Source of the DNA: Bradyrhizobium sp. WBAH42
GTDB taxonomy: Bacteria > Pseudomonadota > Alphaproteobacteria > Rhizobiales > Xanthobacteraceae
Direction: 5' to 3'
Assembly: GCF_024585265.1 (NCBI RefSeq)
Contig: NZ_CP036533.1
Location: 3,109,001-3,173,000, forward strand
Length of the DNA stretch: 64,000 nucleotides
Shown here: in pieces, positions 24,839 to 35,494 of the stretch
Numbering within the stretch: the first letter of the stretch is position 1
Layout of the letters: each line of letters begins with the position of its first letter
Program-made: the position numbers and the translations under genes
The notes under the pieces: model-generated
The model's database searches: none
Told to the model about the DNA's origin: nothing
What the model saw: only the letters and a program-made list of their open reading frames with translations

Positions 24839-24970
24839 TAGATCGCGCCGCGCGCGTTGCGGCTGCGCAACAGTCCGGCAACCATCCGCGGACTTGCCGC
24901 GCGCCGCTAACTTTTCGAAAAAGATTTGGCCGCAGTTTCTCCCGCGGGAATGACGAGGGAGTTTTCGGAC

Positions 24971-25168
24971 ATGAACGGTCACGCCATCTTGGAGAACGTG
25001 CGCCGCTACCGCGGCATCGCATCGCTCTATCGCCAGACCGCAGCATTCCGCCCAGGCCAGAGCTGGTCGCTGCTGGAGCAGGCGAGGGAGTGGGAAGCGC
25101 GGGCGCTGTCGGAGCTGGAAGCCTATTTCGCCTCGCGCTCGGACCATGCCGTCCCGCTCGCGGCCTGA
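24971..25168 (+). CDS. Small ENVRRYR-type protein (paralogue 1)
   Basis: 65-residue soluble helical protein. It shares LENVRRYRGIASLYRQTAAF, then RPGQSWSLLEQA, with the protein at 37520 (MENVRRYRALASLCRQQAAY), so they are paralogues. This family of small proteins, known to me only as rhizobial hypotheticals, often accompanies stress genes. Start at ATG 24971; the upstream frame has no supporting ribosome site. Function unknown. Confidence 0.6.
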   Translation: MNGHAILENVRRYRGIASLYRQTAAFRPGQSWSLLEQAREWEARALSELEAYFASRSDHAVPLAA

Positions 25169-25306
25169 TCGTTAACGACCTGCGCGGCCGTGAACCGGCG
25201 CGCCGCAGGCAAGATCCCTCACGGGGCGATTACGGAGTTGTCTCCGCGCCCTTCTGTGCTAGCAACGGGTCGATCGAAATCTACTTCACGACGGCCGGGG
25301 CAAAAG

Positions 25307-25399
25307 ATGACCACGTTCAACCGCATCTTCACGACGGAGCGCCTGCTCCAGATCATCGTGGTGCTGGCGGCGACCCTTGCCATGAAGCTGTTGAGCTGA
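25307..25399 (+). CDS. Possible 30-aa single-pass membrane peptide
   Basis: The reading frame MTTFNRIFTTERLLQIIVVL, followed by AATLAMKLLS, has a polar start and one hydrophobic helix, as in true small membrane proteins. A GGGG stretch lies before the ATG. It sits alone just before the convergent cbbR gene. Evidence is only its shape. Confidence 0.35.
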   Translation: MTTFNRIFTTERLLQIIVVLAATLAMKLLS

Positions 25400-25410
25400 G
25401 CGCCGGCCGG

Positions 25411-26388
25411 CTACCGCCCGCCGAGTTCGGGTACGTCGGGCAGATAATTCGAGCCTTCCGAGCCGAGAAAATCGAACATCGCCTGCGCCGGCGGCAGCAG
25501 CACCTTGTCGCTGCGGCGGATCACGTACCATTGCCGGACGATCGGCAGGCCTGCGACGTCGAGCACGACCAGCCGGCCCTCGGCGAGCTCATGCGCCACG
25601 GTGTGGGCCGAGATGAAGGCGATGCCGAGCCCGGCGATCACCGCCTGCTTGATGGTCTCGTTGCTGCTCATCTCCATGCCGATGATCGGCTCGAGATCGG
25701 ACTTCTGGAACATGCCCTCCATCAGCGTCCGCGTGCCCGAGCCCGGCTCGCGGGTGAGGAAGGTCTCGTGCACGAGGTCGGTCAGGCTGAGGCCGGAATC
25801 CTTCTCCAGCCAATGCCCCTTGCGCGCGACGATGACGTGCGGGTTGCGCCCGAGCTGGCGGACGTCGACGGTGACGTCGGCCGGCGGCCGACCCATCACC
25901 GCGAAGTCGAGGTCGTAGCCGTGCATGGCCTCGCGGATCTCCTCGCGATTGCCGATGGTGAGCTTGATCTCGATCTTGGGGTAGCGCTTGGAGAACGCCG
26001 CGATCGCATGCGGCACGAAATACTTGGCCGTCGAGACCGCACCGAGATGCACCGTGCCGCCGGTCCGCCCCGCGAGCAGGTCGAGCGCGCCCTGGCAATC
26101 CGTGATCGCGGCCTCGACTCGTTCGGCCAGCGCCAGCACTTCCTTGCCCGCCTCGGTCAGCAGCATGCCGTCGCCGGTCCGCTGCACCAGCGGCAGGCCG
26201 GCGAGGTCCTGAAGCTGCCGCAGCTGCTGGGTCACGGCCGGCTGGGTCAGCCCGAGATGGCCGGACGCCGCCGTCACGCTGCCCTTGGCCGACAACGCCG
26301 CGAGCGAGCGCAGCTGCCGGATCGTCAAATGCCGGAGCTGGGCCGCCGCATGGCCGGGACCATTATAAGAAAATTCTTTGAGGCTCAT
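25411..26388 (-). CDS. cbbR: Calvin-cycle LysR regulator CbbR
   Basis: 325-residue LysR regulator, expected to activate the divergent cbb operon in response to metabolites such as RuBP, ATP or phosphoenolpyruvate. The helix-turn-helix is at about 20-80 (LTIRQLRSLAALSAKGSVTA, then LGLTQPAVTQQLRQLQDLAG); the effector domain begins near VHLGAVSTAKYFVPHAI. Position directly opposite cbbF with a short AT-rich spacer is the standard cbbR arrangement. The first 15 residues before the helix-turn-helix (MSLKEFSYNGPGHAA) are slightly longer than usual. Confidence 0.93.
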   Translation of the reverse strand: MSLKEFSYNGPGHAAAQLRHLTIRQLRSLAALSAKGSVTAASGHLGLTQPAVTQQLRQLQDLAGLPLVQRTGDGMLLTEAGKEVLALAERVEAAITDCQGALDLLAGRTGGTVHLGAVSTAKYFVPHAIAAFSKRYPKIEIKLTIGNREEIREAMHGYDLDFAVMGRPPADVTVDVRQLGRNPHVIVARKGHWLEKDSGLSLTDLVHETFLTREPGSGTRTLMEGMFQKSDLEPIIGMEMSSNETIKQAVIAGLGIAFISAHTVAHELAEGRLVVLDVAGLPIVRQWYVIRRSDKVLLPPAQAMFDFLGSEGSNYLPDVPELGGR

Positions 26389-26477
26389 TATGAATAGAAA
26401 TTTTCCTTATTAAGCCGCCGCTGTCAATCTCCTGATGCCGGGACTGACCGCACCGACCTCCAGAGTGGAGGGAACGG
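26389..26477. promoter_or_regulatory. cbbR-cbbF divergent control region
   Basis: The first 25 bp (26389-26413) are strikingly AT-rich for this genome, with TTA/TAA triplets spaced as in LysR/CbbR sites (TTATGAATAGAAATTTTCCT, then TATTAA). A GGAGGGAACGG ribosome site precedes ATG 26478. No sigma-70 box is obvious by eye. Confidence 0.6.
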
Positions 26478-27545
26478 ATGCGGCACCGGCCCAGGGGATG
26501 GACGCAGATGACCGGGCAACTCAGGCTGGACGACCACCTTCAACGGTATTCCGAGACCGCACCTCACGCGCTCGCGGTGGCCGGCGCCGTCGACGCCATC
26601 GCGGCGGCGGCGATCGAGATTGCCGGTCTCATCGCCAGCGGCGATCTCGCCGACGCCTCGGGCCTCACCACCGGGCGCAACAGCGACGGCGATCTCCAAC
26701 GCGACCTCGACGTCCAGGCGGACGCGATCCTGCGCCGTTGCCTCGGCCGGCTGCCGATCGCCGCGCTGGCGTCGGAGGAGATGCGCGAGGCCCAGATCGT
26801 CGATCGTCAGGGGCGCATCTGCATCGCGATCGATCCGCTCGATGGCTCCTCCAACATCGACATCAACATGACCGTCGGCACGATCTTCTCGATCCTGCCG
26901 GCCCCCGATGATCTCTCACTGGCCTTCCATCAGCGCGGCTCGGCGCAGCTGGCGGCGGGCTTCGTCACCTACGGCCCGCAGACCTCGCTGGTGCTGACGC
27001 TCGGCGACGGCGTCGACATCTTCACGCTCGATCGCAAGGCGGGCTGCTTCCGCCTCGCGCGTAGCGCCGTGCAGATCGTCGAAGCCTGCGAGGAGTTCGC
27101 GATCAACGCCTCGAACCGCCGGCACTGGGATCCGCCGGTGCGCGCCTTCATCGACGAATGCCTCGCCGGCGTCGACGGGCCCGCCAACCACGATTTCAAC
27201 ATGCGCTGGATCGGCTCGCTGGTCGCGGAGGCCTATCGCATTCTCACCCGCGGCGGCGTGTTCCTCTATCCCTCCGATGCGCGTCCCGGCTACGGCGACG
27301 GCCGCCTGCGCCTGACCTACGAGGCGCATCCGATGGCCATGATCATCGAGCAGGCCGGCGGCTCGGCCTCGACCGGGCGCGAGCGCATCCTCGATCTGTC
27401 GGCGCAGAGCCTGCACCAGCGCGTGCCGCTGATCATGGGCTCGAGCAACGAGGTGCGGCGCGTCGAGGAGCTGCATTGCGATCCGCTGCTGGTCGCCAGC
27501 GTCTCGGCGCCGCTGTTCGCGCGGCGCGGATTCTTCCGGCTCTAA
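26478..27545 (+). CDS. cbbF: Class I fructose-1,6-bisphosphatase
   Basis: Removes the C1 phosphate of fructose (and probably sedoheptulose) bisphosphate in the Calvin cycle. The 355-residue product has the metal-binding motif ASEEMREAQ and [19 protein letters not shown], plus the substrate region [20 protein letters not shown] and [10 protein letters not shown] used ATG 26478 because of its strong GGAGG site; ATG 26508 ([14 protein letters not shown]) is the alternative and gives the more usual N-terminus. First gene of the cbbFPTALSXE operon, 13 bp before cbbP. Confidence 0.92.
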   Translation: MRHRPRGWTQMTGQLRLDDHLQRYSETAPHALAVAGAVDAIAAAAIEIAGLIASGDLADASGLTTGRNSDGDLQRDLDVQADAILRRCLGRLPIAALASEEMREAQIVDRQGRICIAIDPLDGSSNIDINMTVGTIFSILPAPDDLSLAFHQRGSAQLAAGFVTYGPQTSLVLTLGDGVDIFTLDRKAGCFRLARSAVQIVEACEEFAINASNRRHWDPPVRAFIDECLAGVDGPANHDFNMRWIGSLVAEAYRILTRGGVFLYPSDARPGYGDGRLRLTYEAHPMAMIIEQAGGSASTGRERILDLSAQSLHQRVPLIMGSSNEVRRVEELHCDPLLVASVSAPLFARRGFFRL

Positions 27546-27558
27546 GCGAGGTCACGCC

Positions 27559-28434
27559 ATGTCCAGGAAACATCCGATCATCTCGATCACCGGCTCCTCC
27601 GGCGCCGGCACCACCTCGGTCAAGAAGACCTTCGAGCAGATCTTCTTCCGCGAGAAGGTCAATGCCGCCTACATCGAGGGCGACGCCTTCCATCGCTACG
27701 ACCGCGCCGAGATGCGTGCGCAGATGGCGAAGGAGGCCGAGCGCGGCAACAAGCACTTCAGCCATTTCAGCCCCGAGACCAATTTGTTCGAGGAGCTCGA
27801 GCGCGCCTTCCGCGACTATGGCGAGACCGGAACCGCGGTGACGCGGCACTACGTCCACGACGCCGAAGAATCGGCGCTGCATGGCGCGGCACCCGGCACC
27901 TTCACCGACTGGAAGCAGCTGCCGGAGAACTCCGACCTGTTGTTCTACGAAGGCCTGCACGGCGCGGTGGTCACCGACAAGGTCAACGTCGCGCGCTATG
28001 CCGACCTCAAGATCGGCGTCGTGCCCGTCATCAATCTCGAATGGATCCAGAAGCTGCACCGCGACCGCAGCGCGCGTGGCTATTCGACCGAGGCCGTCAC
28101 CGACACGATTTTGCGGCGGATGCCTGACTACATCCACTACATCTGCCCGCAATTCACCGAGACCGACATCAACTTCCAGCGGGTGCCGACGGTGGATACC
28201 TCGAATCCGTTCATCGCGCGCTGGATCCCGACGCCGGACGAATCGATGGTGGTGATCCGCTTCAAGAACCCGCGCGGTATCGACTTCCCCTATCTGCTCT
28301 CGATGCTGCCGCAGAGCTGGATGTCCCGCGCCAATTCAATCGTGTGCCCCGGCGCCAAGCTCGACCTCGCGATGCAGCTGATCCTGACGCCGCTGATCAT
28401 GCAGCTGATCGAGCGCAAGCGCAGCCTGAAGTGA
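27559..28434 (+). CDS. cbbP: Phosphoribulokinase
   Basis: Phosphorylates ribulose-5-phosphate to RuBP, the RuBisCO substrate. 291 residues, the octameric bacterial class. The P-loop is [16 protein letters not shown]; other typical segments are [38 protein letters not shown] and [20 protein letters not shown]. Second gene of the cbb operon, with cbbT 16 bp downstream. Bacterial enzymes of this class are usually activated by NADH and inhibited by AMP; the sequence alone cannot prove this here. Confidence 0.96.
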   Translation: MSRKHPIISITGSSGAGTTSVKKTFEQIFFREKVNAAYIEGDAFHRYDRAEMRAQMAKEAERGNKHFSHFSPETNLFEELERAFRDYGETGTAVTRHYVHDAEESALHGAAPGTFTDWKQLPENSDLLFYEGLHGAVVTDKVNVARYADLKIGVVPVINLEWIQKLHRDRSARGYSTEAVTDTILRRMPDYIHYICPQFTETDINFQRVPTVDTSNPFIARWIPTPDESMVVIRFKNPRGIDFPYLLSMLPQSWMSRANSIVCPGAKLDLAMQLILTPLIMQLIERKRSLK

Positions 28435-28450
28435 ACAGGGAGAGACTCCG

Positions 28451-30469
28451 ATGAACATCTCCGTCCACGCCGAAGCCGACCTCAATGCGGTCACGCACAA
28501 CGATCTTGCCAATGCCGTCCGCTTCCTAGCGGTCGACGCCATCGAGGCAGCGCAGTCCGGCCATCCCGGCCTGCCCATGGGCATGGCCGATGTCGCAACC
28601 GTGCTGTTCTCGCGCTTCCTGAAGTTCGACTCGGCCCACCCAAACTGGCCGGACCGCGACCGCTTCGTGCTGTCGGCGGGGCACGGCTCGATGCTGCTCT
28701 ATGCGCTGCTGCACCTGACCGGTGGCGATGTCAGCCTCGACGACATCAAGGCCTTCCGCCAATGGGGCTCGAAGACGCCGGGCCATCCCGAGTATGGCCA
28801 CACGCCTGGTGTCGAGACCACGACCGGACCGCTGGGCCAGGGCATTGCGACCGCGGTCGGCATGGCACTTGCCGAGCGCATGGCGAATGCGCGGCATGGC
28901 GATGGCCTCGTCGATCACTTCACCTATGTCATCGCGGGCGACGGCTGCCTGATGGAGGGCATCAGCCAGGAGGCGATCTCGCTTGCCGGCCATCTCGGGC
29001 TCGGTCGGCTGATCGTGCTGTTCGACGACAACGGCATCTCCATCGACGGGCCGACCTCGCTGGCGACGTCGGACGACCAGCTCGCGCGCTTCGCCGCCTC
29101 CGGCTGGTCGGTGCGCCGCGTCGACGGGCATGATCCCGAAGCGGTGGCGCAGGCGATTGCGGAGGAGCGGGGGACCGCAAAACCGTCGCTGATCGCCTGC
29201 CGCACCATCATCGGCTATGGCGCGCCTGATCGGCAGGGCACCGAGAAGGCGCACGGCGCGCCGCTCGGCACCGAGCAGACGGCAGCGGCGCGCCGGACTC
29301 TGGGTTGGGACTATCAGCCCTTCGTGGTGCCAATCCCGGTGCTCAAGGCGTGGCGGATGATCGGGCAGCGCGGGCAGGTCGACCGTCTCGCCTGGCTTGA
29401 TCGTTACGAAAACGCCACGCCTGAGCAACGCGATCTGTTCGTAGAAGGCAAGGCCGTGGCTCTGCCGGCTTCGTATGCGCTGGCCGCGGCGAAATTGCGC
29501 GAGCGCTTCGCCAGCGAGCGGCCGAAGCTCGCAACGCGGCAGGCCTCGCAGCAGGTGCTCGACGGGATTGCTGGAACGATAGCCGGCCTGATCGGCGGCT
29601 CGGCAGACCTCACCCATTCGAACCTGACGCACGCCAAGGCGCAAGCTGCGGTCAGGAGCGGTGCATTCACCGGCGACTACATCCACTATGGCATCCGCGA
29701 GCACGGCATGGCCGCCGCGATGAACGGCCTCGCGCTGCATGGCGGCTTCATCCCCTATGGCGGCACGTTCCTCGCGTTCTCCGACTACAGCCGGCCGGCG
29801 ATCCGACTTGCCGCCCTGATGCGGCTGCGCGTCATCCATGTGATGACGCACGACTCCATCGGTCTCGGCGAGGATGGCCCGACGCATCAGCCGGTCGAGC
29901 ATCTCGCGGCACTGCGCGTGATTCCGAACCTCCTGGTGTTCCGTCCTGCCGACGCGGTGGAGACGCTGGAAGCCTGGGACTGCGCACTCAGCTCCGAAAA
30001 CCGTCCGTCCGTGATGTGCCTGTCGCGGCAGGCGCTGCCGACCTTCCGCAGCGACGCCCGCGGCAGAAACCGCGTCGCGAACGGTGCCTATCTCGTCGTC
30101 TCGCCGGATGGCGGCCGCGACGTGACGTTGATCGCAACCGGCTCGGAAGTTTCCATCGCGCTGGAAGCTGCGCGTCTGCTGGCGACCGAGCACGTTCGCG
30201 CCGCCGTCGTCTCGGCACCGTGCTTCGCGCTGTTCGAGGAACAGCCGGAGGACTACCGCGCCGCCGTGCTCGGCACCGCACCGCGTGTCGGTGTCGAGGC
30301 CGCTGTCGCCGGCGACTGGCATCGCTGGATCGGCGCTGACGGCGAATTCGTCGGCATGCGCGGCTTCGGCGCCTCGGCGCCGGCGCCGGTCCTGTACCGC
30401 GAATTCGGCATCACGCCGCAAAGCATTGCGGAAGCGGCCCGCCGGGCGATCGCCCGCAAAAGCCAATAA
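28451..30469 (+). CDS. cbbT: Transketolase
   Basis: ThDP-dependent enzyme moving two-carbon units in the regenerative part of the Calvin cycle. The 672 residues match the family. N-terminal [20 protein letters not shown], the ThDP-binding stretch [20 protein letters not shown] through [10 protein letters not shown], and the pyrimidine domain ([20 protein letters not shown]) are all intact. It lies between cbbP (16 bp) and cbbA (12 bp). A second, housekeeping transketolase is probably present elsewhere in the genome. Confidence 0.96.
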   Translation: MNISVHAEADLNAVTHNDLANAVRFLAVDAIEAAQSGHPGLPMGMADVATVLFSRFLKFDSAHPNWPDRDRFVLSAGHGSMLLYALLHLTGGDVSLDDIKAFRQWGSKTPGHPEYGHTPGVETTTGPLGQGIATAVGMALAERMANARHGDGLVDHFTYVIAGDGCLMEGISQEAISLAGHLGLGRLIVLFDDNGISIDGPTSLATSDDQLARFAASGWSVRRVDGHDPEAVAQAIAEERGTAKPSLIACRTIIGYGAPDRQGTEKAHGAPLGTEQTAAARRTLGWDYQPFVVPIPVLKAWRMIGQRGQVDRLAWLDRYENATPEQRDLFVEGKAVALPASYALAAAKLRERFASERPKLATRQASQQVLDGIAGTIAGLIGGSADLTHSNLTHAKAQAAVRSGAFTGDYIHYGIREHGMAAAMNGLALHGGFIPYGGTFLAFSDYSRPAIRLAALMRLRVIHVMTHDSIGLGEDGPTHQPVEHLAALRVIPNLLVFRPADAVETLEAWDCALSSENRPSVMCLSRQALPTFRSDARGRNRVANGAYLVVSPDGGRDVTLIATGSEVSIALEAARLLATEHVRAAVVSAPCFALFEEQPEDYRAAVLGTAPRVGVEAAVAGDWHRWIGADGEFVGMRGFGASAPAPVLYREFGITPQSIAEAARRAIARKSQ

Positions 30470-30481
30470 GGAGGACGACCC

Positions 30482-31564
30482 GTGGCCCGTATCACCCTTC
30501 GCCAATTGCTCGATCACGCTGCCAGCCACGGCTACGCCGTGCCGGCGTTCAACATCAACAACATGGAGCAGGGCATTGCGATCATGCAGGCGGCGGCCGC
30601 GGTCGATGCGCCCGTCATCATCCAGGCCTCGCGCGGCGCGCGCAGCTATGCCGGCGATCTCATGCTCTCGCACATGATCGACGCGCTGGAGCGGACCTAT
30701 CCGGACATCCCGCTCTGCATGCACCAGGACCACGGCAATGACGAAGCGACCTGCGCCTCGGCCATCGCGCATGGCTTCACCTCGGTCATGATGGACGGCT
30801 CACTCAAGGCCGACGCCAAGACGGCGGCTGACTATGACTACAACGTCGCGATCACGCGCCGCGTCGTCGATCTCGCCCATTGGGTTGGCGCTTCCGTCGA
30901 AGGCGAGCTCGGCGTGCTCGGCTCGCTCGAGCACGGCGGCGGCGAGCAGGAGGATGGCCACGGCGTCGAGGGCAAGGTCAGCCACGACCAGCTCTTGACC
31001 GATCCGGACCAGGCCGTCGACTTCGTCCGCGCGACGAAGGTCGATGCGCTGGCGATTGCGATGGGCACCTCGCACGGCGCCTACAAGTTCAGCCGCAAGC
31101 CCGATGGTGACATCCTGGCGATGCGGGTGGTCGAGGAGATTCACCGCCGGCTGCCGAACACGCATCTGGTCATGCACGGCTCCTCCTCGGTGCCGCAGCC
31201 GCTGCAGGACATGTTCAACCAGTTCGGTGGCGAGATGCCGCAGACCTGGGGCGTGCCGGTGGAGGAGATCGTTCGCGGCATCCGAAGCGGCGTGCGCAAG
31301 GTCAATATCGACACCGACTGCCGTCTCGCGATGACCGCGGTGTTCCGGAAAGTGGCCGCGGAAACGCGCTCCGAGTTCGATCCGCGCAAGTTCCTGAAGC
31401 CGGCGATGGACGCGATGCGCGAGCTTTGCCGCGAGCGGTTCGAGCAGTTCGGCACCGCGGGCCATGCCAGCAGGATCAAGGTGGTCCCGATGAGCGAGAT
31501 GGCGCGGCGCTATCGGGCGGGCGAATTGGACCCGCGCATCACCCGCGAGCCTGTTGCCGCTTAA
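30482..31564 (+). CDS. cbbA: Class II fructose-bisphosphate aldolase
   Basis: Zinc-dependent aldolase forming fructose- and sedoheptulose-1,7-bisphosphate. 360 residues, CbbA type. Metal-ligand His residues are in [17 protein letters not shown] and [14 protein letters not shown] and [13 protein letters not shown]; the phosphate-binding part is [19 protein letters not shown]. It starts with GTG at 30482 behind AAGGAGG. Fourth gene of the operon; cbbL follows after 39 bp. Confidence 0.95.
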   Translation: MARITLRQLLDHAASHGYAVPAFNINNMEQGIAIMQAAAAVDAPVIIQASRGARSYAGDLMLSHMIDALERTYPDIPLCMHQDHGNDEATCASAIAHGFTSVMMDGSLKADAKTAADYDYNVAITRRVVDLAHWVGASVEGELGVLGSLEHGGGEQEDGHGVEGKVSHDQLLTDPDQAVDFVRATKVDALAIAMGTSHGAYKFSRKPDGDILAMRVVEEIHRRLPNTHLVMHGSSSVPQPLQDMFNQFGGEMPQTWGVPVEEIVRGIRSGVRKVNIDTDCRLAMTAVFRKVAAETRSEFDPRKFLKPAMDAMRELCRERFEQFGTAGHASRIKVVPMSEMARRYRAGELDPRITREPVAA

Positions 31565-31585
31565 CCAATCAGCAGAGAAGAGTGA

Positions 31586-33064
<1,479 letters not shown>

Positions 33065-33075
33065 GGAGATTTGAG

Positions 33076-33483
33076 ATGAAGATCACCCAGGGCTGCTTCT
33101 CGTACCTGCCGGATCTGACCGACGAGCAGATTACCAGCCAGGTGCAGTACTGTCTCGCCAATGGCTGGGCGGTGAACATCGAGTTCACCGACGATCCGCA
33201 TCCCCGCAACACCTATTGGGAGATGTGGGGCCTGCCGATGTTCGATCTCCAGGACGCCGCCGGCGTGATGATGGAGCTCGCCGAGTGCCGCAGGGTCTAT
33301 GGCGACCGCTACATCCGCATCAGCGGCTTCGATTCCGGCCACGGCTGGGAATCGGTGCGGATCTCCTTCCTCGTCAACCGGCCGAAGCAAGAGACGGAGT
33401 TCGAGCTGGTGCGGCAGGAGGTCGGCGGCCGCGCGATCCGCTACACCACGGCTCGAAAGCCGGCCGCGCCTGCACCAGCTTAG
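33076..33483 (+). CDS. cbbS: RuBisCO small subunit
   Basis: 135-residue small subunit. Typical segments are [40 protein letters not shown] ([20 protein letters not shown]) and [20 protein letters not shown]. The extended C-terminus (from [16 protein letters not shown]) is the beta-hairpin extension of red-type small subunits. Eleven bp separate it from cbbL. A strong hairpin follows between cbbS and cbbX. Confidence 0.97.
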   Translation: MKITQGCFSYLPDLTDEQITSQVQYCLANGWAVNIEFTDDPHPRNTYWEMWGLPMFDLQDAAGVMMELAECRRVYGDRYIRISGFDSGHGWESVRISFLVNRPKQETEFELVRQEVGGRAIRYTTARKPAAPAPA

Positions 33484-33535
33484 GTCATCCGCTTCCGCGC
33501 GAAGCTCTCCCTGCTTCGTATCCTGGCGGACCACT

Positions 33536-33570
33536 GCTTCGCCGCCTCCCGCGGCGAAGCTCTTTTCTTC
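33536..33570 (+). terminator. Hairpin with T-rich tail between cbbS and cbbX
   Basis: Perfect 10-bp stem GCTTCGCCGC / GCGGCGAAGC, loop CTCCC, then TCTTTTCTTC. It looks like a factor-independent terminator inside the operon and would let only part of the transcripts continue into cbbX and cbbE. Confidence 0.7.
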
Positions 33571-33580
33571 GAGGGTAGCC

Positions 33581-34516
33581 ATGCTCGATGTCCCCCACGC
33601 AACCACGACCGAACACAGCGAGACTCATTTTGATCTCCGCAAGGAGGCTGAAGCGGCCGGAATCACCGAGACGCTGCAGCAGCTCGATCAGGAGCTGATC
33701 GGGCTCAAGCCGGTCAAGAACCGCGTGCGCCAGATCGCCTCGCTGCTGCTGATCGAGCGCATCCGGCAGCGTGCGGGGCTGGCCTCGGCGCCGCCGACGC
33801 TGCACATGTCGTTCACCGGCAATCCCGGCACCGGCAAGACCACAGTGGCGCTGCGCATGGCCAAGATCCTGCACGGGCTCGGCTTCGTGCGGCGCGGGCA
33901 AGTGATCTCGGTGACGCGCGACGATCTCGTCGGCCAGTATATCGGCCACACCGCGCCGAAGACCAAGGAGATCCTGAAGAAGGCGATGGGCGGCGTGCTG
34001 TTCATCGACGAGGCCTATTACCTGCATCGTCCCGACAACGAGCGCGACTATGGCCAGGAATCGATCGAGATCCTGCTCCAGGTCATGGAGAACCAGCGCG
34101 AGGACCTCGTCGTGATCCTCGCCGGCTATGGCGAGCGGATGACGAGCTTCTTCGCCTCCAATCCCGGCTTCCGCTCGCGCATCGCCCACCACATCGAATT
34201 CCCTGACTATGCAGAGGCCGAGCTGCTCGTCATTGCCGAGCTGATGCTGAAGGAGCGCGGCTATCGCTTCTCGGCCGCGGCGCGCGAGGCGTTCGAGACA
34301 TACATCGCGCTGCGCCGGACGCAGCCGTTCTTCTCCAATGCGCGCTCGATCCGCAACGCCGTCGACCGCATCCGCCTGCGGCAAGCCGATCGGCTGGTGT
34401 CCGATCTCGATCGCATGCTCGATGTCGCCGACCTCGAAACCATCGACCCGGCGGATGTCCTTGCAAGCCGCGTCTTCAGCGGCGGTCCGGTCGCGGAAAG
34501 GAGCGTGAAGGCATGA
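33581..34516 (+). CDS. cbbX: RuBisCO activase CbbX
   Basis: AAA+ ATPase that pulls on the large-subunit C-terminus of inhibited red-type RuBisCO. 311 residues. Walker A is [20 protein letters not shown], Walker B is [17 protein letters not shown], the pore-loop segment [20 protein letters not shown] appears as [20 protein letters not shown], and sensor/arginine-finger region is [20 protein letters not shown] 33581 was chosen; a longer frame would overlap cbbS. Its stop overlaps cbbE (ATGA). Confidence 0.96.
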   Translation: MLDVPHATTTEHSETHFDLRKEAEAAGITETLQQLDQELIGLKPVKNRVRQIASLLLIERIRQRAGLASAPPTLHMSFTGNPGTGKTTVALRMAKILHGLGFVRRGQVISVTRDDLVGQYIGHTAPKTKEILKKAMGGVLFIDEAYYLHRPDNERDYGQESIEILLQVMENQREDLVVILAGYGERMTSFFASNPGFRSRIAHHIEFPDYAEAELLVIAELMLKERGYRFSAAAREAFETYIALRRTQPFFSNARSIRNAVDRIRLRQADRLVSDLDRMLDVADLETIDPADVLASRVFSGGPVAERSVKA

Positions 34517-35250
34517 CCAGCGAGATCCTTATTGCTCCCTCGATCCTGGCCGCAGACTTCGCGCGTCTCGGTGAGGAGATCGCGGCGATCGACGCGGCCG
34601 GCGCCGACTGGATCCATTGCGATGTCATGGACGGTCATTTCGTCCCCAACATCAGCTTTGGTGCTGACGTCATCAAGGCGATCCGGCCGCTGACGAAGAA
34701 GGTCTTCGACGTGCACCTCATGATCGCACCGGTCGATCCCTATCTCGAAGCGTTCGCAAAGGCGGGCGCTGACGTCATCACTGTTCACGCCGAAGCGGGT
34801 CCGCATCTCGACCGTTCGCTCCAGGCGATCCGGGCGCTCGGCAAGAAAGCCGGCGTCAGCCTGTGTCCTTCGACACCGGAGAGCACGATCGAATATGTGC
34901 TCGATCGTCTCGACCTCGTGCTGGTGATGACGGTCAATCCGGGCTTCGGCGGCCAGGCCTTCCTCGAATCCCAGCTCGACAAGATCCGGCGCATTCGCAG
35001 CATGATCGGCGACCGGCCGACCCGGCTCGAGGTCGATGGCGGCATCACGTGCGACAATGCTGCAGCGGTTGCCACCGCCGGTGTCGATACGCTGGTGGCG
35101 GGTTCCGCGGTGTTCCGCGGCAAGGGCAGCGCCGATTACGCCGCCAACATCGCCGCCATTCGGATCGCTGCGGAGGCGGGACGGGTTCCGAAACTGCAAG
35201 ATAGTTCCGTACAGCCGAAGCGCGTAAGCGATGGAGGCCGTATCCGGTAG
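34513..35250 (+). CDS. cbbE: Ribulose-phosphate 3-epimerase
   Basis: Interconverts xylulose- and ribulose-5-phosphate, last gene of the cbb operon. The 245-residue TIM-barrel contains [20 protein letters not shown], the metal/acid motif [43 protein letters not shown] and [10 protein letters not shown]. It overlaps cbbX by four bases. The C-terminal 15 residues past the barrel ([16 protein letters not shown]) are an extension of no known role. Confidence 0.94.
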   Translation: MTSEILIAPSILAADFARLGEEIAAIDAAGADWIHCDVMDGHFVPNISFGADVIKAIRPLTKKVFDVHLMIAPVDPYLEAFAKAGADVITVHAEAGPHLDRSLQAIRALGKKAGVSLCPSTPESTIEYVLDRLDLVLVMTVNPGFGGQAFLESQLDKIRRIRSMIGDRPTRLEVDGGITCDNAAAVATAGVDTLVAGSAVFRGKGSADYAANIAAIRIAAEAGRVPKLQDSSVQPKRVSDGGRIR

Positions 35251-35494
35251 ACTACGGGAGGTTCACGCATCGGAAGATCCGGCGTGCCGGTTGTCCCAAG
35301 CCGTGGCACTTTCGACGAAGTTAGCGGGCAAGTCTTTCAGGCCGGGGTAACCAACGGGTTTGACGCGAAGCTTCGATTAACGCCCGGGCAATGCTGTGCG
35401 TCGCAGTCTGCGGTCCAGGAACGCGAGAGAGCGCGGGGATGCGGATCCAGCAAATTGGCAGGCATGAGGCCTGTACGCGGCGCGAGGCGATGCC

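Noticed and set aside
28526..30772. Long minus-strand frame (748 codons) within cbbT.
   Set aside because: Antisense shadow of transketolase; composition (His/Arg/Ala) is typical of such shadows.
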